DNA from: Phycisphaerae bacterium
Lineage (GTDB): Bacteria > Planctomycetota > Phycisphaerae > Sedimentisphaerales > Anaerobacaceae
DNA: 64,000 bases
Reading direction: 5' to 3'
NCBI GenBank assembly: GCA_017993835.1
Contig: JAGOLX010000008.1
Span: 109,983-173,982, forward strand
Shown one piece after another: positions 9,101 through 17,829 of the stretch (the first letter of the stretch is position 1; the number at the start of each line of letters is the position of its first letter). The notes under the pieces are model-generated. The model did no database searches. It saw only the letters and a list, made by a program, of their open reading frames with translations, and was not told where the DNA came from. The position numbers and the translations under genes are program-made.

Positions 9101-9580
9101 TTAGATCTCCCCAGAGGAGGCAGGGACGTTCAAGTCCTGGACCATGGCGATCTCATCACACTCATCCTGTTTTGGACACCGTGCGCAATCACTCCAGACC
9201 TTCATGGGCAGTTCGTCTTTCTTCACGACGCGGAACCCCATCCGCTCGAAGAACCTCGGCTCCAAGGTCAGCGCAAAGACCCTGGGCACCCCAAGTTGAC
9301 GCGCCTGCTCGACGGCCGCGGAGACCAGCGCCGTGCCGACGCCCGAGCTTCGACTCTCGGGCCCGACCGCGAGCGACTTGACCTCGGCCAGGTCCGACCA
9401 GACCACCTCCAGGGCACAACAGCCGACCAGCTTGTCACCCTTCTCGGCCACAAGGAAGGTCTGGAGGTTCTCATAGACCTCCGCCAGAGAGCGAAAGAGC
9501 ATCTTGTCATGCTCGGCATAGTAGTTGATGAGCGAGCAGATGGCCTTGGCATCCGGAATTCGTGCACTGCGGATCTTCAT
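9101..9580 (-). CDS. argA: GNAT N-acetyltransferase, short N-acetylglutamate synthase type
   Basis: 159 residues from ATG 9580; the frame is open to 9688 but MKIRSARIPDAKAI is the normal start of the family. The acetyl-CoA binding region reads VGPESRSSGVGTALV near residues 78-92, preceded by DLAEVKSLAV. The C-terminal WSDCARCPKQDECDEIAMV, with its cysteine cluster, is characteristic of the stand-alone GNAT enzymes that acetylate glutamate as the first step of arginine synthesis in many bacteria lacking classical ArgA. No other arginine gene is in the window, so the pathway role rests on similarity to the family as I remember it. It diverges from the fatty-acid cassette. Confidence 0.75.
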   Translation of the reverse strand: MKIRSARIPDAKAICSLINYYAEHDKMLFRSLAEVYENLQTFLVAEKGDKLVGCCALEVVWSDLAEVKSLAVGPESRSSGVGTALVSAAVEQARQLGVPRVFALTLEPRFFERMGFRVVKKDELPMKVWSDCARCPKQDECDEIAMVQDLNVPASSGEI

Positions 9581-9727
9581 GGGCGTCAGTATAGCGGCTG
9601 GAGGCCCGTTTTCAACCGCGAGCGCTCCCCGGAGGCCGTCGCACTGTGCAAAAAACGAAAAAACAGTGGAAAAACAGTTCGGAGCCACTACAATGACCCC
9701 CGTTTACATAGGACGGCTCGGGCATAC
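9581..9727. promoter_or_regulatory. Divergent intergenic region upstream of the FabZ/ACP/KS cassette
   Basis: 147 bp between the divergent GNAT gene and the first FabZ-like gene. It must hold the promoter of the rightward cassette. An A-rich stretch lies at about 9650-9675. No operator could be identified by eye. Confidence 0.35.
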
Positions 9728-10201
9728 ATGAAGTTCATATTGATAGACAAGATCGTTTCGCTGGAAGAAGGCAAGACGCTGACCGCGGTGAAGTGCGTAT
9801 CGCTGGCCGAGGAGTACCTGGGGGACCATTTCCCCACGTTCCCCGTGCTGCCGGGCGTACTCCTGTTGCAGGGACTCGTGGAATCAGCAAGCTGGCTGGT
9901 TCGCACGACGGAGAAGTTCGCCCACAGCATGATCCTGTTGCAGGAGGCGCGAAACATCAAGTACAAGAGCTTTCTGGCGCCGGGATCGCGAATCGAGTAC
10001 ACCGTGCAGGCCCGGACCATCGAAGAGAACGTGAGCAGCTTCAGCGGGTGCGGCGTCGCCGACGGGGAGAAGATCGTCGAGGGACGCTTCGGCCTGAGGC
10101 ACTTCAACCTGTCGGATCGGAATCCCGCGCTGGCCGCCACGGACGCGCAGGTGATCCAGGCAATGAAGAATCGATACGGTCTGTTGTCGCAACAGACCTG
10201 A
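9728..10201 (+). CDS. FabZ-like hotdog protein with the catalytic Glu replaced by Gln
   Basis: 157 residues; hotdog fold of the 3-hydroxyacyl-ACP dehydratase family. The FabZ signature is present as DHFPTFPVLPGVLLLQ, with His34 at the catalytic position. The second catalytic residue, a glutamate 14 positions after the histidine in FabZ, is Gln48 here. The neighbouring paralogue at 10702 keeps both. The protein may therefore be inactive alone, act as the structural partner of the second FabZ, or have another hotdog activity. First gene of a five-gene cassette (FabZ-like, ACP, FabZ, KS-like, KS). The start was chosen by similarity to the paralogue, which also begins with a W/F-I-x-I-D-K segment. 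Confidence 0.85.
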   Translation: MKFILIDKIVSLEEGKTLTAVKCVSLAEEYLGDHFPTFPVLPGVLLLQGLVESASWLVRTTEKFAHSMILLQEARNIKYKSFLAPGSRIEYTVQARTIEENVSSFSGCGVADGEKIVEGRFGLRHFNLSDRNPALAATDAQVIQAMKNRYGLLSQQT

Positions 10202-10232
10202 ACGAAGAGTTTCCAAGGAGGTAGCAGCAACC

Positions 10233-10628
10233 ATGGCCATGAGTCGGGATGTAATATTCCAGAAGGTGCAGGAGGTTCTCGTCGACGCCCTCGGGGCAGA
10301 CGAGGAGGAAGTGACGGCGGACGCGACGCTGATGGGCGATCTCGGCGCCGAGAGCATCGACTTCCTGGACATCGTGTTTCGCCTGGAGAAGGCATTCGGG
10401 ATCAAGGTACCGCGGGAGGAGTTGTTTCCGGTCGAGAGTCTGTTGAACAATCCGGAGCTGGTCAGCAACGGCAAGCTGACGGCGCAGGGATTGGCCGAAC
10501 TCCGGGCGAAAGTGCCGCACACGGACCTGACCGAGTTCGAGAAGAATCCCGACATCAACAAGCTGGCGGACCTCTTCACGGTCAACGCCATCGTCAACTA
10601 CGTGGACGGCCGTCTGAACCCGGCGTAA
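10233..10628 (+). CDS. Acyl carrier protein with long C-terminal extension
   Basis: 131 residues, longer than the usual ~80 for a free ACP. The phosphopantetheine attachment motif is LGAESIDFLDIVFRLEKAF with Ser41. The helix III region is displaced by an insertion (about residues 65-110), and the protein ends LFTVNAIVNYVDGRL, a normal ACP final helix. A strong ribosome site AAGGAGG lies at 10216-10222. It sits between two FabZ-family genes and just before two ketosynthase genes, so it most likely carries the acyl chain for this cassette and not for housekeeping fatty-acid synthesis. No phosphopantetheinyl transferase is in the window. Confidence 0.9.
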   Translation: MAMSRDVIFQKVQEVLVDALGADEEEVTADATLMGDLGAESIDFLDIVFRLEKAFGIKVPREELFPVESLLNNPELVSNGKLTAQGLAELRAKVPHTDLTEFEKNPDINKLADLFTVNAIVNYVDGRLNPA

Positions 10629-10701
10629 TCCCAGGCACAGACAGCCGATGCCGCAGGGCAGGGTTGTGTCTGTCCTGCCATTGACCTTCATATGAATTCC
10701 C

Positions 10702-11208
10702 ATGCGTTGGATCTGGATCGACAAGTTCGTTGAATTCGAAAGCGGCCGGCGGGCGGTGTCCGTCAAGAACGTCTCCCTGGCGGAAGAACACCTGCACGAC
10801 CATTTCCCCGGCCACCCCGTCATGCCGGAGTGCCTGATGATCGAGGCGATGGCCCAGACCGCGGGCATCCTCGTGGGGCAGGCCCGCAACTTCCAGGAGA
10901 AGGTCGTCCTGGCGAAGATCAGCAAGGCCGTCTTCCACGACTGCGTCCTGCCCGGCGACAGCATCCGCATCGAGGCACGGATGGAAACCATCGCCCCGGA
11001 GGCGGCCGGCACGACGGGACGGATCACGCGGTCGGAGCAACTGATCGCCGAGATCGACCTGATGTTCAGCCATGTGGATCAGAACCTGGCTGGCAAGAAG
11101 TTCCCCAAGGACAACTTCGTATTCACCGGGCTGTTCACCACGCTGCTCCAGGATGTGGCGTCGAATGACGCCCGCACCGAACCGCGACCCACGGAGTCCG
11201 GAGCATGA
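10702..11208 (+). CDS. fabZ: 3-hydroxyacyl-ACP dehydratase, FabZ-like (catalytic pair intact)
   Basis: 168 residues, hotdog fold. The active-site segment DHFPGHPVMPECLMIE contains both His34 and Glu48, the catalytic pair that dehydrates 3-hydroxyacyl-ACP to trans-2-enoyl-ACP. The C-terminal ~25 residues extend beyond the usual FabZ end. Its stop overlaps the start of the first ketosynthase gene (ATGA at 11205-11208), so the two are co-translated. It is a close paralogue of the protein at 9728, which has lost the Glu; a heterodimer of an active and an inactive subunit is possible. The ribosome site before its ATG is weak. Confidence 0.9.
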   Translation: MRWIWIDKFVEFESGRRAVSVKNVSLAEEHLHDHFPGHPVMPECLMIEAMAQTAGILVGQARNFQEKVVLAKISKAVFHDCVLPGDSIRIEARMETIAPEAAGTTGRITRSEQLIAEIDLMFSHVDQNLAGKKFPKDNFVFTGLFTTLLQDVASNDARTEPRPTESGA

Positions 11209-12533
11209 CCGCATCGCGCGTCGTCATCACGGGGCTCGGAGCGGTCGGTCCCCTGGGACTGACCGTCGAGGAGATGTGGGCCGGGCTGTCCACAGGACGG
11301 TGCGGCATCGCTCGAATCAAAGCCATCGACCCGACGGGATTCGCGTGTCAGATCGCCGGCGAGGTCCCCCCCTACCGTGTCCAGGACCACGTCCCCAAGG
11401 CCATCCGAAAGGCCGTCAAGCTCATGTGCCGGGACATTGAACTGGCCGTCGTGGCCGCACGGGAGGCAGTTGCCTCCAGCGGATTGGTCACCAAGGGGAT
11501 CGACCCGGACCGCGTGAACGTCGAGCCCACCCGCGTCGCGATCACGCTGGGCGCCGGGATGATCAGTTGCGACCTCGCGGAACTGGGACCGGCAATCGCT
11601 GTCAGTACGACCGACGGGCGTTTCGATGTCCGCAAGTGGGGCAAGGACGGACTCTCGCACATCACTCCGCTGTGGCTGCTCAAGTATCTGCCCAACATGC
11701 TCGCCTGCCACATCGGGATCATCCACGACATTCAGGGTCCGAGCAACACGATCACCTGCGCGGAGGCCGCGGCTGGCTTGGCCATCGGAGAGGCAACCCA
11801 GATCCTCGCTCGCGGCGGCGCCGACATTGCCCTGGCGGGCGCTGCGGAGGCCAAGGTCAACCTGATGATGCTCGTGCGCCAGGAACTGCTGAAACGAGCG
11901 GTGACCAACAGCAATGATGCCCCGGAGCGGGCGTGTCGGCCTTTCGACGCCGATGCGGCCGGCTTGGTCCTCGCCGAGGGAGCGGGAATCCTCATCCTGG
12001 AAACGCTCGACCATGCCCGTGTGCGAGGCGCCAAGATCCTGGGCGAAATCGCAGGCATCGGTCAGAGCCACAGCCTCCATCCGGAGTACAAAAGCCTAGA
12101 AGGGGACGGCCAAGGGATTCGTGTCGCGGTCGAGAAGGCAATGGCCGACGCCGGCATTGGTCCCGAGGATTTGGACCTGATCATTCCTCACGGAACGGGG
12201 GTCCTGCACGACGATCTGGCTGAGGCCAGGGGGCTCGAAGCCGCTCTGGGAGAAGCTGTTCGTCGCATCCCGGCATGGCCTACGAAAGGCATGATGGGCA
12301 CCGCCGGGGCCGCGGCGGGCGCGCTGGACGTCATCGCGGCGGTGCGGGCCATGGCCAGCGGCGTCATCCCGCCGGCGACGAACTTCACGAAACCCGCCAC
12401 CGGCTGCCATCTGAACATTTCGACACAACGACGGGAGGGTAGACTGGGCCACGTCCTGTGTTGCAGCTACACGCCCGGCGGGCAGACCGCGGCGGTCGTG
12501 CTGAAGGCTACCCAGGGAGACGCGACGAGTTGA
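11205..12533 (+). CDS. Beta-ketoacyl-ACP synthase-like protein with altered active site (Cys-His-Thr)
   Basis: 442 residues, thiolase fold of the KAS I/II family. The nucleophile is present (NTITCAEAAAG, Cys185) and so is the first histidine (PHGTG, His329). The second histidine, normally in a GH of the KSMMGH motif, is replaced: the sequence reads KGMMGTAGAAAG, giving Thr366. The Cys-His-His triad is therefore broken, although Cys is retained, unlike classical chain-length factors where Cys is Gln. It abuts a KS with a full triad, the gene order of KS/chain-length-factor pairs in type II polyketide and aryl-polyene clusters. The likely role is partner subunit of the downstream KS; independent condensing activity is uncertain. 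Confidence 0.88.
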   Translation: MTASRVVITGLGAVGPLGLTVEEMWAGLSTGRCGIARIKAIDPTGFACQIAGEVPPYRVQDHVPKAIRKAVKLMCRDIELAVVAAREAVASSGLVTKGIDPDRVNVEPTRVAITLGAGMISCDLAELGPAIAVSTTDGRFDVRKWGKDGLSHITPLWLLKYLPNMLACHIGIIHDIQGPSNTITCAEAAAGLAIGEATQILARGGADIALAGAAEAKVNLMMLVRQELLKRAVTNSNDAPERACRPFDADAAGLVLAEGAGILILETLDHARVRGAKILGEIAGIGQSHSLHPEYKSLEGDGQGIRVAVEKAMADAGIGPEDLDLIIPHGTGVLHDDLAEARGLEAALGEAVRRIPAWPTKGMMGTAGAAAGALDVIAAVRAMASGVIPPATNFTKPATGCHLNISTQRREGRLGHVLCCSYTPGGQTAAVVLKATQGDATS

Positions 12534-13865
12534 ATGAGAACCATTGAGAGACAAGAACGCGTCGTCATTACGGGAATGGGTATCGTTTGCCCTCTGGGAA
12601 ACGATGTGGACGCCATGTGGGCCGGGGTTCTGACCGGACGCAGCGGCGCCGGCAAGACGACCATCTTCGACGCTTCGACGTTCCCCACGACGTTCGGCGC
12701 GGAAGTCCGAGATTACGATCTCCGCGACTGCCTCCGCCATCCGGAACCGCACGCCGCATGCAGTCGAGGCTCGGGATTCGCCGTCGGCGCCGCGGTCCAG
12801 GCATGCAGGCAGGCGGGCATCGACGTGGAGACCTCCGAGCCCGCCGACGGCATCGACCGCACCCGCCTGGGGATCTACCTCGGCGCAGGCGAAGGCTCGT
12901 TCGACAACGAGGCGTTCTTCGGGTGCATCGTCGCCGGGTGGGACGCGGAGCGACAGCAGATGCAGTGGCCCCAGACGTCGCGATTCGCCCTCGCCAACAT
13001 GAGCACCACGCGAGAACTCGAACAGGAACCCAATATGGCGGTTTCCCACGTCGCCGTGCTCACCGGGGCTCGCGGGCCGGTCCGAAGCTGTCTGACCGCC
13101 TGCGCCGCCAGCACCCAGGCAGTCGGTGAAGCCATGATGCTCATTCGCCATGGCGACGCGGACATCGTGATCGCGGGCGGCGCCCATTCGATGATTCACC
13201 CGCTCGGGCTGGCCGGGTTCAACCTGTTGACCGCCCTGTCGCGTCGAAACGACAGTCCCGAGACCGCGTCGCGTCCCTTCACCGCGAGCCGGGACGGATT
13301 CGTCATCGGCGAAGGCGCCGCCATCCTGATCCTCGAGTCGCTCGCCAGCGCCCGAAAACGCGGAGTCCCGATTCTCGCGGAGCTGATCGGCTATGGCAGC
13401 AGTTCCGATGCCTTCCGCGTCACCGACATGCACGAAGAAGGTCGTGGCGCAGTCCAGGCAATGCGTGCGGCACTGGTCGATGCCAAGCTGACGCCTGGGG
13501 ACATCGACTACATCAGCACCCACGGGACCAGCACGTCGGAGAACGACGCCATCGAAACACTGGCCATCAAGACGGTGTTCCAGGAGCGGGCCAAGCAGGT
13601 CCCCGCCAGCAGCGTCAAGAGCATGATGGGTCATCTGATCGGGGCCGCGGGCGCCGCGGAGCTGATTACGTGCGTCCTGGCGATGCGGGACAGCATCGTA
13701 CCCGCGACGATCAACCTGCACGATCCCGATCCCAAGCTGGACCTGGATTACGTGCCCAACACGCCGCGGAAGATGCCCGTCAACGTCGTGATGAAGGAAT
13801 CCTTCGGCTTCGGCGGGCAGAACAACGTCGTGATCCTAAAACGATACACTGAGGGTTCGAGATAG
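12534..13865 (+). CDS. Beta-ketoacyl-ACP synthase (KAS II type, full triad)
   Basis: 443 residues. All catalytic residues are visible: Cys190 in SCLTACAAS, His330 in STHGTSTSENDA and His367 in KSMMGHLIGAAGA. The N-terminal VVITGMGIVCPLG and the C-terminal ESFGFGGQNNVV are typical. It would condense malonyl-ACP with an acyl-ACP. The ATG follows the stop of the upstream KS-like gene without a gap, so the two KS proteins are made together, as expected for a heterodimer. No ketoreductase, acyltransferase or enoyl reductase is in the cassette, so the product cannot be read from it. Confidence 0.93.
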   Translation: MRTIERQERVVITGMGIVCPLGNDVDAMWAGVLTGRSGAGKTTIFDASTFPTTFGAEVRDYDLRDCLRHPEPHAACSRGSGFAVGAAVQACRQAGIDVETSEPADGIDRTRLGIYLGAGEGSFDNEAFFGCIVAGWDAERQQMQWPQTSRFALANMSTTRELEQEPNMAVSHVAVLTGARGPVRSCLTACAASTQAVGEAMMLIRHGDADIVIAGGAHSMIHPLGLAGFNLLTALSRRNDSPETASRPFTASRDGFVIGEGAAILILESLASARKRGVPILAELIGYGSSSDAFRVTDMHEEGRGAVQAMRAALVDAKLTPGDIDYISTHGTSTSENDAIETLAIKTVFQERAKQVPASSVKSMMGHLIGAAGAAELITCVLAMRDSIVPATINLHDPDPKLDLDYVPNTPRKMPVNVVMKESFGFGGQNNVVILKRYTEGSR

Positions 13866-13917
13866 CGTCCGCAGGTCCAGTCGGTCCTGCGCGTCCTTCC
13901 TTTGCGAGGCAGCGGTT

Positions 13918-15189
13918 ATGATCGATATCAAGCAAATCCGAGACAACCCCGATCTCTACATCCAGGCAGCCAGAAACAAGCGAATCGACGCCGACATCTC
14001 CAGGCTTCTCGAAATCGACGGCCGGCTCAAGGACATCAAGACCCGTCTGCAGGACATCGCCACCGAGAAGAACCGCGTGGGCAAATCGATCGCGAAGCTG
14101 TCGGGCTCGGAGAAGGAAGCCGCCCTGGCGCTCCTGGCGGGCCTCAAACCACAAGAGGATCAACTGGAACAGGAAGTCAAGACGCTGCAACCTCAGTTTG
14201 ACGCTCTGCTGCTGGAGGTGCCTCAGCCGGCCGATCCCGACGTCCCCGTCGGCAAGGACGACACCGAGAACGTCGAGGTCCGTCGGGAAGGCGAGGTCCG
14301 CCCCTTCGATTTCGAACCCAAGGACCACGTCCAACTGGGCGCCGCGTTGAACATGATCGATATCGAGCGAGGCGTTCGCCTGGCGGGCACTCGCAATTAC
14401 TTCCTCAAGGGTGACGGCGCCCTTCTGCATTGGGCGGTACTGCGATTCGCGATCGACTTCATGATCCAGCGCGGGTACACCCCCATGGCCGTCCCGCTCC
14501 TGATGCGGGACGAGGCCATGCGAGGCACCGGTTATTATCCCGGCTCCGAAGAGCAGACCTACCGCATGGAGCGGGACGAGCTGAACCTCGTCGGGACTGC
14601 GGAGGTCCCGCTGACCGCGTACCGGATGGGCGAGATCCTGCAGGAGGACGAACTGCCGCTGAAGACCGTGGGCCTGTCGAGCTGCTTCCGTCGAGAGGCA
14701 GGCGCGGCCGGCAAGGACACCTACGGACTGTATCGCATCCACCAGTTCGACAAGGTCGAGCAGGTGGTGGTCTGCCGCAACGACGTCGAGGAGAGCAACA
14801 AGTATCACGCGGAGATCCTGGCCAACTCCGAAGGCGTGATGAAGGCCCTCGGCCTGCCCTACCGCGTCGTGGTCGTCTGCACGGGCGACCTCGGTCGCGG
14901 CCAAGCCAAGAAGTACGACATCGAAGCCTGGATGCCCTCGCGCAAGAGCTACTCGGAGACGCACAGCGCCAGCAAGTTCCACGAGTTCCAGGCCCGGCGG
15001 ATGAACCTCCGCTACAAGGACGCCAAGACCAAGAAGAACCTCTACTGCCACACGCTGAACAACACGGTGATCGCCTCGCCGCGGGTCCTGATCCCGCTGA
15101 TGGAGATGTATCAGAACGCCGACGGGTCCATTACGATTCCGCAGGTGCTCCGACCCTACATGGGCGGACGCGAAGCCATCACGCCATGA
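13918..15189 (+). CDS. serS: Seryl-tRNA synthetase
   Basis: 423 residues, normal length. The N-terminal ~110 residues form the long antiparallel coiled-coil arm that binds the tRNA-Ser extra arm (DIKQIRDNPD through the lysine/glutamate-rich helices). The class II catalytic core follows, with VGTAEVPLTAY, motif 2 FRREAGAAGKDTYGLYRIHQ and motif 3 region NNTVIASPRVLIPLMEMYQ. It charges tRNA-Ser with serine. It lies 52 bp after the second ketosynthase and may be co-transcribed with that cassette, although a separate promoter in the gap is possible. Confidence 0.97.
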   Translation: MIDIKQIRDNPDLYIQAARNKRIDADISRLLEIDGRLKDIKTRLQDIATEKNRVGKSIAKLSGSEKEAALALLAGLKPQEDQLEQEVKTLQPQFDALLLEVPQPADPDVPVGKDDTENVEVRREGEVRPFDFEPKDHVQLGAALNMIDIERGVRLAGTRNYFLKGDGALLHWAVLRFAIDFMIQRGYTPMAVPLLMRDEAMRGTGYYPGSEEQTYRMERDELNLVGTAEVPLTAYRMGEILQEDELPLKTVGLSSCFRREAGAAGKDTYGLYRIHQFDKVEQVVVCRNDVEESNKYHAEILANSEGVMKALGLPYRVVVVCTGDLGRGQAKKYDIEAWMPSRKSYSETHSASKFHEFQARRMNLRYKDAKTKKNLYCHTLNNTVIASPRVLIPLMEMYQNADGSITIPQVLRPYMGGREAITP

Positions 15190-15298
15190 CGGCTCGTCGC
15201 TCGTAGTGTGCGCGTAAGGGCACGTTTTCCCATCATGGGGAGAAGATAGACCTCGTGGCGTCAGCGTGCGCCCCGATCTTCAGACAACCACTGCGAGA

Positions 15299-15394
15299 TT
15301 GTCATGCTGAACGAAGTGAAGCATCCGGCCGGCGAACGCAGATGTGGTTCGTTCTCTTGCCCAGCCCAGATCGTTCGCGTTGCTCAGGATGACA
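15299..15394. repeat. Inverted-repeat element with TGTCATGCTGAAC / CTCAGGATGACA ends
   Basis: The gap after serS (15190-15414) has no gene. It contains TGTCATGCTGAACGAAGTGA at its left and TTGCTCAGGATGACA at its right, which are imperfect inverted copies of each other about 60 bp apart. This end sequence is of the type commonly found as a dispersed miniature element in many environmental genomes. No transposase is linked. Only one copy was noticed in this window. Confidence 0.6.
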
Positions 15395-15414
15395 GCCCCT
15401 TTGGCACAGTCCGC

Positions 15415-17793
15415 CTATTGGGTATCCACGCATCGCCACGGATGCTCGTAAGGTCCCATCTCGTCGAGCGGCATAGGCGATGCGAGGATCGACCTCAACT
15501 GCGGATCATTCCGAATGGATTGCTCCTGTGAAAACGCTTTCGGATCGAGCGACCGGTCCGTCATCGCGTTGAGAACCGACTTCTGGATGCCGCCGTCGCG
15601 CAGGAAGATCGCGTCGCAATGGGCAAACAAGTTGCGGCTGATGAAGTTCACGTCGGCCTCGCTCTTGAGGTTGCCCAACGCCGGATATCGGGTCGAATAG
15701 GGAGGCTCGCTCGCCTGCTGCAGGAATCGCTCGATGGATTCGAGCCAGCGCTTGTCGCCCCAGCGGGAGAAGCTGATCCCCGCGTGACAATCGACGAAGA
15801 CGTTGCCGTCCACGAGGTTCTCCTTGCCGCCGTGGATCTGGACGCCGCCGAAGAGCTCCGCGCCGCAGCGTTCGAAGAAATTGCCGTGCAGGACGATGCC
15901 CGAGATCATGTCGTCCAGGCGAATGCCCGCGGCGCCGCAGTGCGTCCCGCCGACGATATCGCTCCATCGGTTCCAGCGAATCACGACGCCGCGATAGAGC
16001 GGATTGCCGAACATGTCGATCCCGCCCTGGTCGTCGGATTCCTGGACCGCGTTGCGGACGACGTTCAACTCGACGAGGTGGTCGTTGCCCTCGATCCGCA
16101 TGGCGGAAGACGGCATTCGCTCGAAGAGGTTGTGGGCGATCCGATTGCCGCACCCGTCGAAATGGACGGCGGGCGTGTACGTCCGCTTGATGCGAGAGAT
16201 GTCGAAGACCGTGCAGTTCTCGACGAAGTGCTCCCCTCGCGTCAAGGTTTTGCGGTCGCCGCCGGCAACCTGGGCCCCGCCACATCCGAGGGCGTGCATC
16301 GTACAGCCGAAAACGCCGTGACGCTGCCCGCCTTCGACGACGATCGCGTCGCCGCCGAAGCGCCGCATCATGCAGCCCGCCACCAGGCAATCGGACCCGC
16401 CGCGAATGTGGATCGCATCGCCCCGTCCTTCCTGGAACGTCAGCCCGACAAGCGTCACGTGCTCAACGTTGTCCATCGTCACGAAGGGCTGGTCGAACAC
16501 ACTCAGGACCGTGTCGGCCTTCGACAGATCAACGCCTTCCGGCGGCAGCCAATAGGCCTTGCCCGCGGCGCGATCCAGATACCATTCGCCCGGCGCGTCG
16601 ATCTCGCGGAACACGTTGACCGCATGGTACCGCTGGTCCTTTCGATATCCGTAGTTCGAGTACGGAGAGGACAGCGTGAAGACCTTCTGGTTCGCATCGA
16701 TCGAGGCCACCTTCTGGTACTCCTCGTACCAGTCCCAGAACCAGTAGCCGTAGAGGCGAACGTCCTGTTCGTCCAGCCAGCGACTGGGCCGGTCTTCGAC
16801 ATACCGGAACTTGCCGTCTTTGCAGCCCTGGATCGTACCCCACTGGGTGAAGGTGTCCGTGCCCAGGATCTCGCCGGTCTTGACGAAGCCCTCGTTTGGC
16901 CAGCGGGCGAGCGTCTGCGGGACGCCATCGACGAACAGTTCCGGCCGACGACGCAGCGCCGTCGCATCCCCCAGATCCGCGACGCCAAGCGCCTTCAGAT
17001 CCGCCTCCAGGACGCGGTCGCGGACGGAGGGATCGAGCCTCTCCCGCTGCTTCGAGTCGGCGACGGGTTTCCATCCGACGACTCGCACGCCGCCATGGAA
17101 GACAGGCGTCTGGCCGGTTTCGGCCTCGTAGACTACAGGCGATTCCTCGGTCCCCGAGTCTTGGGAAGCAAGTGCCAGCGGATGCTCGACAAGATAGGAG
17201 CCGCCAGCGATCACGATCTTCACACCGCCTCTGGGAAGCTTGCTCCCCTGGGATCTCCTCAACGCACGCACGGCATCCCGTGCTTTCTCGACGCTGCGGA
17301 ACGGCCTGGCCCTGGAACCGTCCCCGTCATCGCCAGCCGCCGGGGCGACGTGGAACACAACCGCGGGCTCCGGCAGCGCAGGCAACCGCACGCGGTAGGC
17401 GGCCGGATCGCGACCGGGCAGACCCTGCTTGCGACGTTCTTCTTCCACGATGCACCGTTGCGCGGTGTCTCTGAAGAACTGGGGGATTGTCGAATCGGCA
17501 GCGGCGCGTCGCCACGCCGCGACAGCCCCAGCGGAATCCTCGCGTGCTGCGGCGGTGTCCGCCAGGCCAAGCAACGCCAGACCTCGAACGAAGGCCGGCG
17601 ACGCCGCGTCTTTCGCAACCGCGTCGAAGCTGGCAGCAGCCGTGTCAAGCTGCCCTCCCGCGAGGGCTTTCGCCGCTGCATCGAGCGCAGCGGAACACGT
17701 CGCGGGCACCTCCGTCGCCCCGCTCGCAAGAACGGGCACGACAACCATCAAAAGACCCCACGTCAGCAGAAACCTCATCGGCTGTCGTATCAT
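15415..17793 (-). CDS. Secreted right-handed parallel beta-helix protein
   Basis: 792 residues with an N-terminal signal peptide (MRFLLTWGLLMVVVPVLASG, cleavage near 25). Residues about 30-120 are alanine-rich helical, TPR-like. The rest has the look of a carbohydrate-active beta-helix: a DDGDGSRARPFRSVEKA segment as in many polysaccharide lyase/GH beta-helices, aromatic-rich loops (YGYWFWDWYEEY), then repeated short strands with GGSDCLVAG, NRIAHNLFER and NLVDGNVFVD turns. Catalytic residues cannot be assigned. It is the last gene of the GH29/ceramidase operon, 36 bp after the aminotransferase. The likely role is binding or cleavage of an extracellular polysaccharide. Confidence 0.82.
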   Translation of the reverse strand: MIRQPMRFLLTWGLLMVVVPVLASGATEVPATCSAALDAAAKALAGGQLDTAAASFDAVAKDAASPAFVRGLALLGLADTAAAREDSAGAVAAWRRAAADSTIPQFFRDTAQRCIVEEERRKQGLPGRDPAAYRVRLPALPEPAVVFHVAPAAGDDGDGSRARPFRSVEKARDAVRALRRSQGSKLPRGGVKIVIAGGSYLVEHPLALASQDSGTEESPVVYEAETGQTPVFHGGVRVVGWKPVADSKQRERLDPSVRDRVLEADLKALGVADLGDATALRRRPELFVDGVPQTLARWPNEGFVKTGEILGTDTFTQWGTIQGCKDGKFRYVEDRPSRWLDEQDVRLYGYWFWDWYEEYQKVASIDANQKVFTLSSPYSNYGYRKDQRYHAVNVFREIDAPGEWYLDRAAGKAYWLPPEGVDLSKADTVLSVFDQPFVTMDNVEHVTLVGLTFQEGRGDAIHIRGGSDCLVAGCMMRRFGGDAIVVEGGQRHGVFGCTMHALGCGGAQVAGGDRKTLTRGEHFVENCTVFDISRIKRTYTPAVHFDGCGNRIAHNLFERMPSSAMRIEGNDHLVELNVVRNAVQESDDQGGIDMFGNPLYRGVVIRWNRWSDIVGGTHCGAAGIRLDDMISGIVLHGNFFERCGAELFGGVQIHGGKENLVDGNVFVDCHAGISFSRWGDKRWLESIERFLQQASEPPYSTRYPALGNLKSEADVNFISRNLFAHCDAIFLRDGGIQKSVLNAMTDRSLDPKAFSQEQSIRNDPQLRSILASPMPLDEMGPYEHPWRCVDTQ

Positions 17794-17829
17794 AGATACC
17801 CATCATCCTTCATCAGTCATCAATGCGGA

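Noticed and set aside
8447..9727. Upstream extension of the first FabZ-like frame
   Set aside because: The frame is open by chance through the permease and GNAT genes; homology to FabZ begins only at the ATG at 9728.
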